This document shows, piece by piece, positions 1 to 8,158 of a stretch of DNA of 64,000 nucleotides. Positions within the stretch are counted from its first letter, which is position 1; each line of letters begins with the position of its first letter. Source of the stretch: Actinocorallia longicatena (GTDB lineage Bacteria; Actinomycetota; Actinomycetes; Streptosporangiales; Streptosporangiaceae); NCBI RefSeq assembly GCF_039534125.1, contig NZ_BAAAUV010000007.1, forward strand, positions 367,115-431,114, written 5' to 3'. Below the pieces are notes generated by a model, which did not search any database, had not been told where the DNA came from, and was given only the letters and a program-made list of their open reading frames with translations. The translations under genes and the position numbers were made by a program.

Positions 1-436
1 TGGACATCCAGGGCGTCCCCGGCGACTGCCGGAGCCGCAGCGGATGCGGCGCCGACACCGCGACCAGCCGGGAGACGACCTTCGGGTGGTAGACGGCCAT
101 CGTCCAGGCCAGGAGGCCGCCCCAGTCGTGGCCGATCACGATCGCGTTGGCCTCGCCGAGGGCCCGGACCAGCCCGGCGGCGTCCCCCGCCAGGGTGATC
201 AGGTCGTAGCCGCGCGGCGGTTTGTCGCTGCCGCCGTAGCCGCGCAGGTCGACCGCCGCCGCCCGGTATCCGGCGGACGCCAGCGCGCCGAGCTGGTGGT
301 GCCAGTTCCACCAGAACTCGGGGAAGCCGTGCAGGAGCAGCACGAGGGGGCCCTCGCCCGCCTCCGCGACATGGAACCGCGTGCCGCCGGCGCTGACGTC
401 CCGATGGGTCCAGGGACCGGAGATCTCGGCGGTCAT
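1..436 (-). CDS. alpha/beta hydrolase, epoxide hydrolase family (partial, cut by window edge)
   Basis: About 145 N-terminal residues are present; the C-terminus lies beyond position 1. The sequence shows the oxyanion-hole motif LLHGFPEFW, then DLRGYGGSDKP, then the nucleophile elbow GHDWGG. Aspartate rather than serine at the nucleophile position is the hallmark of soluble epoxide hydrolases and haloalkane dehalogenases, so epoxide hydrolysis through an Asp-ester intermediate is the likely chemistry. Start ATG at 436 (MTAEIS); the other ATG at 453 runs into a stop at once. It follows the holin-like gene by 13 bases, as the M. tuberculosis ephE gene follows Rv3669 (from memory). The acid/base residues are not visible, so substrate is unknown. 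Confidence 0.9.
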   Translation of the reverse strand, partial: MTAEISGPWTHRDVSAGGTRFHVAEAGEGPLVLLLHGFPEFWWNWHHQLGALASAGYRAAAVDLRGYGGSDKPPRGYDLITLAGDAAGLVRALGEANAIVIGHDWGGLLAWTMAVYHPKVVSRLVAVSAPHPLRLRQSPGTPWMS

Positions 437-449
437 GCGATGTCCCGGA

Positions 450-848
450 TCATGACTTGGAGGGCCGCTTGAACAGCTTCGCGTTGTCCTGCATGGTCTG
501 GATCGTCCGCTTCGGCGGGGAGAGCTTCTTCATCTTCCGGTAGCCGAACCAGATGCACCCGGCGGCCGTCAGCAGGTAGAGCGCGCCGACGAGCAGGAAC
601 GCCGCCCAGGTCCAGACGCCGAGCGCGACCAGCCCGTAGGCCAGCGCGATCGACCAGAGAATCACGATCATCGTGCCGAGCAGGCCGGCGACGATGAACA
701 TGACGCTGCCGATGGCCGCCTTGATGGCCTCGGCCTTGAGCTCGATCTTGGCCAGCTCGATCTCCGAGCGGACCAGCTTCGACACGTTGCCGGTGGCGGC
801 GGCGACCAGCTCGCCGAGGCTCTGGCCGTCGATGTCAGAGGTCGTCAT
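450..848 (-). CDS. phage holin family / Phage_holin_3_6-like membrane protein
   Basis: A 132-residue protein. Residues 1-45 are a polar, probably amphipathic helix (SKLVRSEIELAKIELKAEA), followed by two hydrophobic segments at about 46-75 and 78-102 and a basic Lys-rich tail. This is the pattern of the actinobacterial holin-superfamily proteins (formerly DUF1469). They are chromosomal housekeeping membrane proteins; nothing here indicates a phage or lysis role. Its start overlaps the 3' end of nhaA by 14 bases, indicating one operon with translational coupling. Function is unknown; a membrane or envelope role is inference. Confidence 0.88.
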   Translation of the reverse strand: MTTSDIDGQSLGELVAAATGNVSKLVRSEIELAKIELKAEAIKAAIGSVMFIVAGLLGTMIVILWSIALAYGLVALGVWTWAAFLLVGALYLLTAAGCIWFGYRKMKKLSPPKRTIQTMQDNAKLFKRPSKS

Positions 849-2076
849 GGGACTCCTTCCCTTCCTGGGCGTGCACCCGGACCCGGAACCGGAACGCCAC
901 CGTGGCGACCAGGGACGCCACGAGGCTGGCTATGAGGACCGCAGTGGTCACTCTCTCCGAATGTTCGGTTCCCTCGTAGGCCAAATCGCCGATGAGCAAC
1001 GAAACGGTGAAACCCACACCCGCGAGCATCGCCACGGCGGCGAGGTCCCGCCAGTGCAGGCCGTCCCCGAGCCGCGCGAAGCCGAGTCTCACCGCGACGT
1101 ACGCGCCTGCGAGGACGCCCATGAACTTACCGACGATCAGGCCGAGGATCACACCCAGGGCGATCCTGTCCCTGAACACCTCGCCCAGAAGGGACGGGCT
1201 GAGCGCCACTCCGGCCGAGACGAGGGCGAACAGCGGCACGCAGATTCCGGCGCTGAACGGCCGCAGGACATGGTCGGCGTACTCGGCGTTGGAGCGCAGC
1301 TCGTCGGGGGAGTCGTCGGGTGCGGGACTGGTCAGCAGGCCGAGCGCGACTCCCGCGACGGTCGCGTGGATGCCGCTCTTGTAGGTGAAGGCCCAGGCCG
1401 CGATCCCGATCGGAGCGTAGATCCACGGGCTGCGGACCCCCCGGCGCTGGAGCAGCCCGTACAGGACGACCAGGGCGGCGGCCACGGCGAGCAGCCCGAA
1501 CCTCAGGTCCGTCGAGTAGAACAGCGCGATGATCGTGATGGCGATGAGGTCGTCGACGACGGCGAGGGTGAGCAGGAAGGCGCGCAGCGCGGGCGGGCAG
1601 TTCGAGAACGTGATCGCCAGGACGGCCAGCGCGAACGCGATGTCGGTGGCGGTCGGGATCGCCCAGCCGTGACCGGCGTCGTCGACCCCGGCGCTGACGG
1701 CCAGGTAGATCAGCGCGGGCATGATGACACCGCCGACGGCCGCCAGGACCGGCAGCAGGGCGTCGCTGAGCCGTTTCAGTTCTCCGTGCGCGAGCTCCTC
1801 GCGCAGTTCCAGCCCGGCGATGAAGAAGAAGACGGCGAGCAGCCCGTCGGACGCGAAGTGGGCGACGGTCAGGTGGAACCAGCTCGGGCCGAACTCCCAC
1901 TCCGTGAACGCCGTGTAGTCGGCCTTCCAGGGAGAGTTGGCCCAGAGCAGGGCCACCACCGTCGCGGCGAGCATGACGATGCCGCCGATGGTCTCGGTGC
2001 GGAGCGCCTCGGCCAGGTTCCGGGCGTGACGGACCGTCGGACGTAGCGGAAAAACGGCAGCTCGACGCCGTGACAT
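835..2076 (-). CDS. nhaA: Na+/H+ antiporter NhaA
   Basis: A 413-residue inner-membrane antiporter that exports Na+ (or Li+) in exchange for H+. The key NhaA acids are present: Asp145 in PTATDIAFAL and the Asp175-Asp176 pair in LAVVDDLIAI, matching E. coli D133 and D163/D164. The family motif DGLLAVFFFIAGLELREEL lies at about 77-95. Around 11-12 hydrophobic segments fit the family length. I chose ATG 2076 (MSRRRAAV) because a GGGGGG Shine-Dalgarno precedes it; an in-frame start at 2142 adds 22 residues unlike the family. It sits between acs and the holin-like gene. Confidence 0.95.
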   Translation of the reverse strand: MSRRRAAVFPLRPTVRHARNLAEALRTETIGGIVMLAATVVALLWANSPWKADYTAFTEWEFGPSWFHLTVAHFASDGLLAVFFFIAGLELREELAHGELKRLSDALLPVLAAVGGVIMPALIYLAVSAGVDDAGHGWAIPTATDIAFALAVLAITFSNCPPALRAFLLTLAVVDDLIAITIIALFYSTDLRFGLLAVAAALVVLYGLLQRRGVRSPWIYAPIGIAAWAFTYKSGIHATVAGVALGLLTSPAPDDSPDELRSNAEYADHVLRPFSAGICVPLFALVSAGVALSPSLLGEVFRDRIALGVILGLIVGKFMGVLAGAYVAVRLGFARLGDGLHWRDLAAVAMLAGVGFTVSLLIGDLAYEGTEHSERVTTAVLIASLVASLVATVAFRFRVRVHAQEGKESHDDL

Positions 2077-2155
2077 GGATCCCCCCGAGGCGCCGATTCC
2101 GGCGCCATCGGCCGAGATCGTACCCAACGATCTTCGACCCAAGCCCGCCGCGGCG

Positions 2156-2184
2156 GGGGCCGGTGCCGTTTCCGGACCGGCCCC
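2156..2184 (-). terminator. GC-rich hairpin between acs and nhaA
   Basis: A perfect 9-bp inverted repeat (GGGGCCGGT / ACCGGCCCC) with an 11-nt loop lies ten bases after the acs stop codon. No T-tract follows, as is usual in actinobacteria. It could terminate or attenuate acs transcription before nhaA. Confidence 0.5.
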
Positions 2185-2193
2185 GCGCGGGCG

Positions 2194-4119
2194 CTACAGG
2201 TTGAGGGCCTTCTTGATCGCCTCCATGACGGAGGTGTCGGCGAGGGTGGTGGCGTCGCCGATCTCGCGGCCCTCCGCGATGTCCTGGAGGATCCGGCGGA
2301 CGATCTTGCCGGAGCGGGTCTTGGGCAGCTCGGGGACGACCAGGATCTGGCGTGGCTTGGCGATCGGGCCGAGGGTCTTCGCGACGTGCGCGCGCAGCTC
2401 CTCGACGTCGACATCGCCCTCGCCGCGCGGGATCACGAACGCCGCGATGGCCTGCCCGGTGACCGCGTCGGTCGCGCCGACGACGGCCGCCTCGGCGACG
2501 CGTGGGTGGCTGACCAGGGCCGACTCGACCTCGGTGGTCGAGATGTTGTGACCGGAGACGAGCATGACGTCGTCGACGCGGCCGAGCAGCCAGAGGTCGC
2601 CGTCCTCGTCCTTCTTGGCGCCGTCGCCCGCGAAGTACAGGCCGTCCCAGCGTGACCAGTAGGTCTTCACGAACCGCTCGTCATCGCCCCAGATGGTGCG
2701 GAGCATCGAGGGCCACGGCTCGTTGAGCACGAGGAAACCGCCGGAACCGTCCGGGACGCTCTGGGCGTTCTCGTCCACCACGTCGGCGGAGATGCCGGGC
2801 AGCGGGCGCATCGCGGCGCCGGGCTTGCCGTGCGTGACGCCGGGCAGCGGGCTGATCATGATCGCGCCCGTCTCGGTCTGCCACCACGTGTCGACGATCG
2901 GTGTCTTTCCGGCGCCGATGTTCTGGCGGTACCAGACGTAGGCCTCGGGGTTGATCGGCTCGCCGACGCTGCCCAGGACGCGGATGCTCGACAGCGAGAA
3001 CTGCGCGGGGATCGCGTCGCCCCACTTCATGAACGTCCGGATCGCGGTGGGAGCCGTGTAGAAGATCGTCACGCCGTACTTCTGGATGATCTCCCACCAG
3101 CGGCCCTTGTGCGGGGTGTCGGGAGTGCCCTCGTAGATGACGGAGGTCGCGCCGTTGGAGAGCGGCCCGTAGACGATGTAGGAGTGGCCGGTCACCCAGC
3201 CGACGTCGGCGGTGCACCAGTAGACGTCGGTGTCGGGCTTGTGGTCGAACACCGCGTCGTGGGTGTAGGAGACCTGCGTGAGGTAGCCGCCGGTGGTGTG
3301 CAGGATGCCCTTCGGCTTTCCCGTCGTACCGCTGGTGTAAAGGATGAACAGCGGGTGCTCGGCGTCGTGCGCCTCGGGCACGTGCTCCTCGGACTGGCGG
3401 TCGACGAGCTCGTGCCACCAGACGTCGCGGTCGGTCCAGTCGACGTCCTGGCCGGTGCGGCGCACGACGAGCACGTTCTCGACCGTGTCGGTGACGGCCT
3501 GGTCGACCGTGGGCTTCAGCGCGCTCGGGGCGCCCCGGCGGTAGCCGCCGTCCGCGGTGATGACGAGCTTGGCCTGGGCGTCCTCGATGCGGGTCTTGAG
3601 GGCGTCGACGGAGAAGCCGCCGAACACGACGCTGTGGGTCGCGCCGAGACGGGCGCAGGCCAGCATGGCCACGGCGGTCTCGGGGATCATCGGCATGTAG
3701 ATGGCGACCCGGTCGCCCTTGACGACGCCCAGCTCGGTGAGCGCGTTGGCGGCCTTGTTGACCTCGCGCTGGAGGTCGGCGTAGGTGATGACGCGGGAGT
3801 CGCCCTCGGGCTCGCCCTCCCAGTAGAAGGCGACCTTGTCGCCCCGCCCTGCCTCGACGTGACGGTCGACGCAGTTGTAGGCGATGTTGATCTCGCCGCC
3901 GACGAACCACTTCGCGAACGGCGGGTTGCTCCAGTCGAGGACCTCGTCCCAGGGCTTGGCCCAGGACAGCCGGCCTGCCTGCTTCGCCCAGAAGGCCAGG
4001 CGGTCCGCCGAGGCCTCCGCGTAGGCGGCCTCGGTGACGTTCGCGCCGGCCGCGAGCTCGCTCGGAGGGGCGAACCTGCGGTTCTCCTGCAGCAGGTTCG
4101 ACAACGCTTCCTGGCTCAC
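2194..4119 (-). CDS. acs: acetyl-coenzyme A synthetase (acetate--CoA ligase)
   Basis: 641 residues, normal length for AMP-forming acetyl-CoA synthetase, which converts acetate, ATP and CoA to acetyl-CoA through acetyl-AMP. Visible motifs: P-loop-like YTSGTTGKPKG, WWQTETG, the hinge/adenylation motif GRVDDVMLVSGHNIST, and the C-terminal PKTRSGKIVRRIL. Lys605 in that motif is the catalytic lysine that is reversibly acetylated in this family. GTG start 4119 is supported by AAGGAG nine bases upstream. The gene is transcribed away from the Fic-like gene; a perfect palindrome at 4189-4210 lies upstream and may be its operator. Confidence 0.97.
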   Translation of the reverse strand: MSQEALSNLLQENRRFAPPSELAAGANVTEAAYAEASADRLAFWAKQAGRLSWAKPWDEVLDWSNPPFAKWFVGGEINIAYNCVDRHVEAGRGDKVAFYWEGEPEGDSRVITYADLQREVNKAANALTELGVVKGDRVAIYMPMIPETAVAMLACARLGATHSVVFGGFSVDALKTRIEDAQAKLVITADGGYRRGAPSALKPTVDQAVTDTVENVLVVRRTGQDVDWTDRDVWWHELVDRQSEEHVPEAHDAEHPLFILYTSGTTGKPKGILHTTGGYLTQVSYTHDAVFDHKPDTDVYWCTADVGWVTGHSYIVYGPLSNGATSVIYEGTPDTPHKGRWWEIIQKYGVTIFYTAPTAIRTFMKWGDAIPAQFSLSSIRVLGSVGEPINPEAYVWYRQNIGAGKTPIVDTWWQTETGAIMISPLPGVTHGKPGAAMRPLPGISADVVDENAQSVPDGSGGFLVLNEPWPSMLRTIWGDDERFVKTYWSRWDGLYFAGDGAKKDEDGDLWLLGRVDDVMLVSGHNISTTEVESALVSHPRVAEAAVVGATDAVTGQAIAAFVIPRGEGDVDVEELRAHVAKTLGPIAKPRQILVVPELPKTRSGKIVRRILQDIAEGREIGDATTLADTSVMEAIKKALNL

Positions 4120-4188
4120 TGGGTTTGCTCCTTCGCTTCGCGCCGCAACGGGGGTGGGCCTCCACTAAAGCGGTGGTCCTGTCGCGGC

Positions 4189-4210
4189 TTCAAGTATGCG
4201 CTTACTTGAA
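4189..4210. promoter_or_regulatory. palindromic operator-like site between acs and the Fic-like gene
   Basis: TTCAAGTA - 6 nt - TACTTGAA is a perfect 8-bp inverted repeat, 70 bases upstream of the acs start and in the divergent intergenic region. The AT-rich arms stand out in GC-rich DNA and fit a dimeric repressor site. The regulator is not identifiable here. Confidence 0.6.
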
Positions 4211-4272
4211 AGATTCTTTACAGATGGTATGTGACGCGGGACACGGACGCACTCTGTGTACCCTCGGGACCC

Positions 4273-5022
4273 GTGACTGACGCTCTCTTGCAGGTAAGCC
4301 GACTGCCCGGAGTTACCGAGGCCTGTGACGAGGCGCGCAAGGCCGTTGACCGGCTGCGCGGCCACCGGATGCTGCGGCGCAAGAGCGTCGAGGTGTCGAC
4401 GGAGTCGCTGCTGCGCGGGGCCAGGGCGTCCGCGGAGCTCGAGGGCGCCTCGGCCCACCTCGAGGAGGTGCGGTCGGGCAAGGCGTCGCATCCGCTCGTC
4501 CAGGGGGCGCTGCGGATCTCCCAGGAGCTCGGGTCGCTGGTCGGGACCTGGCAGGTCGCGCCGCCGCAGGTGCTGGCCAGGCTGCACGTCCTCGGCGCCC
4601 GCGACGCGGTGGACTCCGCGCTGCTCGGCCGTCCCCGCGAGTCGGGCACGCCCGCTCCCGCCGAGGTCTCGGCCCGGCTGTCGGGGCTCACGTCCCTGCT
4701 GACCGCGCCGTCGACCGCCCCCGCCGTCGTCGTGGGCGCGATCGTGCACGGCGAGATCATGGCGCTGCGTCCCTTCGGCTCGGCCGACGGCCTGGTCGCC
4801 CGCGCCGCCGAGCGGCTGACGCTCATCTCGCGCGGTCTCGACCCGAAGGCGCTGGTCGCGCCCGAGATCGGGCATGCCGAACTCGACTATGACGACGCGC
4901 TCAAGGCCTATTTGACCGGTACTCCCGAAGGCGTCGCCGTCTGGATCAGGCACTGCGCGTCGGCGATCGTCGTGGGGGCGCGTGACTCGCAGGCGATCTG
5001 CGAGGCGATGCAGCGCGGCTGA
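4273..5022 (+). CDS. Fic/DOC-fold-like conserved protein with degenerate catalytic motif
   Basis: A 249-residue, alpha-helical, cytoplasmic protein conserved next to acs in actinobacteria (often called oxidoreductase or Fic family; from memory). Residues around 4765-4800 read ALRPFGSADGLVARAAERL, which lines up with the Fic signature HPFx(D/E)GNGRxxR but lacks the catalytic His (Arg), the Asn and the first Arg. AMPylation activity is therefore doubtful. GTG 4273 (VTDALLQV) is preferred to GTG 4231, which has no ribosome site and would add 14 residues. A strong hairpin follows the gene. Confidence 0.7.
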   Translation: MTDALLQVSRLPGVTEACDEARKAVDRLRGHRMLRRKSVEVSTESLLRGARASAELEGASAHLEEVRSGKASHPLVQGALRISQELGSLVGTWQVAPPQVLARLHVLGARDAVDSALLGRPRESGTPAPAEVSARLSGLTSLLTAPSTAPAVVVGAIVHGEIMALRPFGSADGLVARAAERLTLISRGLDPKALVAPEIGHAELDYDDALKAYLTGTPEGVAVWIRHCASAIVVGARDSQAICEAMQRG

Positions 5023-5055
5023 TCCGGGCGCGGGATCCGCAGGGCCGTATGTAGA

Positions 5056-5089
5056 GCGGCGGCGCTTTCCCTGAGGAAAACGCCGCCGC
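5056..5089 (+). terminator. strong hairpin terminator after the Fic-like gene
   Basis: Two 15-base arms (GCGGCGGCGCTTTCC and GGAAAACGCCGCCGC) pair with one mismatch around a CTGA loop, 34 bases after the stop codon. No T-tract follows. Confidence 0.75.
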
Positions 5090-5682
5090 CGTCACGTCAC
5101 TCCCGGTTACCAAGCGTGCAACTTGTATCGTCGGACCGGGTCAAGCCCGTCTCGACGCGCCTCCCGCGGCTGGTCGCGCGTGGGTGCCTGGGTGCCGTGC
5201 CCGGACAACTCGTCCGTGCTTCCTGTGTACGCCTCATTTCGGCCTTTGACAAGCCCCTTCTTCGTGCGGCGACCGTTCTTTGACGCCTCTGTCGGTGCTT
5301 GTCCCGCGACGTCCCTTGTGTGGTTCCGCGCAGTACGGGAGGGGATTACCGGTGGGTAAGAGGCGCGAATTCGATCACTGTCCGTGAGGGCGGAATCAAG
5401 GAAGATCTACCACTCGCGGTGGGCTCTCTCTTGATCGCTGTCGGCCGGTGAGAAAAAGCTCACCGGGTATCAAGTCCGATCCTCGACGGATGTCTCGACT
5501 ATCGGGCAGCATATGTTGTATCTGCCTACACTGGCAGCCGGACGGGGCCCCGTTGTGGCGCCGTACCCCCCTCGCTCTCTTGGAATAGCGGGCCGGCTCT
5601 ACCCCCCCGGAGCCGGACCGTGGCGACGACCCCCGCTCTCCCCCCCCCCCCCGGCGGGGGTCGTCGTATGTCCGGGACCTGT
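5090..5682. other. 593-bp intergenic region with stacked hairpins
   Basis: No convincing gene is seen; short open frames here have low-complexity Arg/Pro/Ser products and no ribosome sites. The region holds a CCGGTGAG/CTCACCGG hairpin at 5445-5466, a CCGGCTC/GAGCCGG hairpin at 5593-5616, and a perfect 13-bp stem at 5624-5636/5654-5666 whose loop contains a run of 13 cytosines. It precedes the Ssd/Tad locus and may hold its promoter and leader. Confidence 0.55.
5624..5666. repeat. 13-bp perfect inverted repeat with a 13-C homopolymer loop
   Basis: CGACGACCCCCGC pairs perfectly with GCGGGGGTCGTCG around a 17-nt loop consisting almost wholly of cytosines (C run 5640-5652). It lies 70 bases upstream of the Ssd-like start. 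It could be a terminator for incoming transcription or a leader structure; the C run is also slippage-prone. Confidence 0.7.
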
Positions 5683-5710
5683 TTATCCACAGGTGGGAAA
5701 ACGGTCTTGG
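5683..5710 (+). promoter_or_regulatory. Tad-locus shared element, copy 1 (DnaA-box-like TTATCCACA + GGTCTTGG)
   Basis: TTATCCACA, 11 nt, then GGTCTTGG. The same arrangement with identical spacing occurs at 11393-11420 before the pilin gene; the middle also agrees (GG-TGG-AA/GA-AAC). TTATCCACA is identical to the classical DnaA box, but conservation of the whole 28-bp block before two units of one locus suggests a shared regulator or promoter element. Confidence 0.6.
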
Positions 5711-5735
5711 CAGGGTGTGGGGCACCGTTGGGTGC

Positions 5736-6713
5736 ATGAATGCACTGCTGCTTTCCCGTGATCCGGGATTGGCCGACGATCTTTTCCGGCTGGCCGCCGC
5801 GGCTTCCGTGGAACTCGCCGTTCCTTCGAGTGCGGCACAGGCTCGGGCGTTGTGGACCGAGTCGCCACTCGTCCTTCTGGGGGCCGATTTACCTTTTGCT
5901 TCCTATCCGCGCAGATCAGGGCTGGTGCTCGTGGCCCGGGCGGAGTCGGTGGAGCTCTATCGGCACGCGATGGCGGCCGGGGCCGAGCATCTCGCCGTTC
6001 TTCCCGAGGGCGAGCCGTGGCTGATCGACCGGCTGGCCGCCACGACCCGTCCGGGGCCGGCCGGGAAGGTCGTCACGGTCACCGGGGCCAGGGGCGGCGC
6101 GGGGGCCTCGGTGCTGGCCGCCACCCTCGCGCTCGTCGCGGCCCGCGAGGGCCTGCGGGCGCTCCTGGTGGACTTCGATCCGCTCGGTGGGGGCATCGAT
6201 CTGCTCTTCGGGCTCGAGGCGGGGCCCGGGCCCCGCTGGCCCGAACTGTCCGGTCTTCGCGGGCGTCTTCCGCCGGACGCCCTCACCACCCTTCCCGCCG
6301 AGCGCGGGGTCAGCGTGCTGTCGCACAGCCATGCGGCGCCGGTCCGGATCCCGGCGCAGGTCCTGGACGCGGTTCTCCTCACCGCCCGGGCCACCCATGA
6401 TCTGACGATCATCGATCTTCCCCGGGGGCAGGTGGCGGGGTGCGACCACTCGATCCTTCTCGTTCCCACTGATCTGCGCTCTGTTCTGACGGCCTCGACG
6501 CTGGCGTCGACCCTTCGCTCACCGCTTCTCGTCACGCGGGGGCCGGCGCCCGCCCGGCTACCGCCGTCCGCGGTCGCCGAGGCGACCAGCCTTCCGCTCG
6601 CCGCCCACTACGACTTCGACCGCCGCACCCCTGCCGCCGCCGAACAGGCCGGGCTCCCCACGAAAGGCGCCCTCCCCAGCCTGTGCACAGCTCTCCTGCC
6701 CCTGCTCCAGTGA
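5736..6713 (+). CDS. Ssd/CpaE-like MinD-ParA family protein with degenerate P-loop
   Basis: 325 residues. Residues 1-105 resemble the receiver-like N-domain of CpaE/TadZ (LLLSRDPGLADDLFRLAAAA); residues 110-325 are the MinD/ParA fold with LLVDFDPLGGGIDLLFG and TIIDLPRG. The Walker A at 117-125 is GARGGAGAS: both lysines of the canonical KGGxGK(S/T) are missing, as in M. tuberculosis Ssd (Rv3660c), so ATP hydrolysis is doubtful. TadZ/CpaE proteins localise Tad machinery; Ssd is linked to septum placement. ATG 5736 (MNALLLS) gives the family-like N-terminus; GTG 5715 is an in-frame alternative. It opens the Tad locus. Confidence 0.85.
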   Translation: MNALLLSRDPGLADDLFRLAAAASVELAVPSSAAQARALWTESPLVLLGADLPFASYPRRSGLVLVARAESVELYRHAMAAGAEHLAVLPEGEPWLIDRLAATTRPGPAGKVVTVTGARGGAGASVLAATLALVAAREGLRALLVDFDPLGGGIDLLFGLEAGPGPRWPELSGLRGRLPPDALTTLPAERGVSVLSHSHAAPVRIPAQVLDAVLLTARATHDLTIIDLPRGQVAGCDHSILLVPTDLRSVLTASTLASTLRSPLLVTRGPAPARLPPSAVAEATSLPLAAHYDFDRRTPAAAEQAGLPTKGALPSLCTALLPLLQ

Positions 6714-6958
6714 CTTCGCCGTCCGTCTCCGTGACCTCTTCTCGCGATCCCGGCCGTGGTGGCGGTCGTGGTGGCCGTGATCGCCGGGTGGATCGGCCGG
6801 GTGGATCGGCCGGGTGGATCGGCCGGGTGGATCGGCCGGGTGTACGCCGTCCCCGGTCGCCCGATCGGTGTCGCTCCGATGACGCGCAGGCGCGGCCCAG
6901 GCCGGTCTCGTTCCTGTTCTTGTTCCGTTCGCTCTCGGCTCCTGGAGGTCTCGATGTC
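6714..6958. other. ssd-tadA intergenic region
   Basis: 245 bases without a supported gene. It holds a 13-bp tandem repeat (6786-6837) and, near the end, the GGAGG ribosome site of tadA (6944-6948). The repeat unit is not a multiple of three, so reading TadA through this stretch from an upstream start is unlikely. Confidence 0.6.
6786..6837. repeat. four perfect 13-bp tandem repeats (GGGTGGATCGGCC)
   Basis: GGGTGGATCGGCC is present four times head to tail, followed by a partial GGGTG. It lies between the ssd-like and tadA genes. Copy number is likely to vary by slippage. Confidence 0.9.
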
Positions 6959-8158
6959 ATGGTTCGTGCTCGCGCGGAGCGGGGCGGTGGGGAAGCGGTG
7001 AGCCTGACCGACGCGGTGCGGGGCAGGCTCGCCGACAGCGGGCGTGCGGCGACCCCAGCCGCGGTGGCGGCGGCCGTACGTGCCGAGGACCGCGTGCTCG
7101 GCGACGCCGACGTGCTGGCCCTGACCAGGGAGGTGCGGGCCGACCTCGTCGGGGCGGGCCCGCTGGAACCGCTCCTGCGCGACCCCGACGTCACGGACGT
7201 GCTCGTGAACGGCCCGTCCGAGGTCTGGGCCGAACGCCACGGCGAACTCCTGCGCACCTCGGTGCGCTTCCCCGACGAACAGGCCGTCCGCAGGCTCGCC
7301 CAGCGGCTGGCCGCGGCCGCCGGACGCCGTCTCGACGACGCCGCCCCCTACGTCGACGCCCGCCTCCCCGGCGGCGTCCGGTTGCACGCGGTCCTCGCGC
7401 CCGTGGCCGTCGCGGGCACCTGCCTGTCCCTGCGCTCACCGCGCGGCCGGGCGTTCACCCTTCCCGAACTGGTCCGCGCGGGAAGCGTCTGCCCCGAGGG
7501 AGCGAGCCTGCTCACCGCCATCATCACCGCGCGGGCGGCGTTCCTCATCACGGGCGGCACCGGCACCGGCAAGACGACCCTCCTGAGCAGCCTCCTGGGC
7601 CTGGTCCCACCGGACGAGCGCCTCCTGCTCGTCGAGGACTCGGCCGAGCTCCGTCCCACCCATCCGCATGTCGTCCGCCTCGAGGCCAGACCCCCGAACG
7701 TCGAGGGCGCGGGCGGCGTCACCCTGCACGACCTGGTCCGCCAGGCCCTCCGCATGCGCCCCGACCGCCTCGTCGTCGGCGAGGTCCGAGGCAACGAGGT
7801 CATCGACCTCCTGGCCGCCCTCAACACCGGCCACGAAGGCGGCTGCGGAACCCTGCACGCCAACACCCCGAGGGACGTCCCGGCCCGGCTGGAAGCCCTC
7901 GGCTGCGCCGCGGGCCTCACCCGTGAGGCCCTCCACAGCCAGCTCTCCGCCGCCCTCGACCTGGTCATCCACCTGACCCGCCACGGCCCCGCCCGCCGCA
8001 TCTCCGAGATCTCCCTCCTGACCCGCACCCCCACCGGCTACGTCACCGCCACCCCCGCGGCCCACCTGACCCCCACCGCCATCACCTTCACCCCGGCCGC
8101 CCCCACCCTCTTCGCCCTCCTGTCCTGGGCGCCGAAGCAGAGGACCCAGACGACATGA
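6959..8158 (+). CDS. TadA/CpaF-type secretion ATPase
   Basis: A 399-residue hexameric motor ATPase of the type II/IV secretion superfamily that powers Tad pilus assembly at the cytoplasmic membrane. The N-domain (about 20-170) contains DPDVTDVLVNGPSEVWAE. Walker A GGTGTGKT is at 199-206, the Asp box follows (LLLVEDSAEL), Walker B-like DRLVVGEVRG and the His box GHEGGCGTLHANTP follow. ATG 6959 is chosen because GGAGG lies ten bases upstream; the earlier open frame includes the 13-bp repeats and is not family-like. The stop overlaps tadB by four bases (ATGA), indicating coupling. Confidence 0.93.
   Translation: MVRARAERGGGEAVSLTDAVRGRLADSGRAATPAAVAAAVRAEDRVLGDADVLALTREVRADLVGAGPLEPLLRDPDVTDVLVNGPSEVWAERHGELLRTSVRFPDEQAVRRLAQRLAAAAGRRLDDAAPYVDARLPGGVRLHAVLAPVAVAGTCLSLRSPRGRAFTLPELVRAGSVCPEGASLLTAIITARAAFLITGGTGTGKTTLLSSLLGLVPPDERLLLVEDSAELRPTHPHVVRLEARPPNVEGAGGVTLHDLVRQALRMRPDRLVVGEVRGNEVIDLLAALNTGHEGGCGTLHANTPRDVPARLEALGCAAGLTREALHSQLSAALDLVIHLTRHGPARRISEISLLTRTPTGYVTATPAAHLTPTAITFTPAAPTLFALLSWAPKQRTQTT

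Noticed and set aside
450..848. Prophage indicated by a holin-family gene
   Set aside because: The gene is part of a conserved chromosomal neighbourhood with acs and nhaA; no other phage gene is present.
5123..5359. 78-codon open frame upstream of the Tad locus
   Set aside because: No ribosome site, no recognisable domain, unusual composition; treated as intergenic.
5683..5691. Replication origin suggested by a consensus DnaA box
   Set aside because: Only one perfect box is present, with one near match far away; no cluster, dnaA, dnaN or AT-rich region accompanies it.
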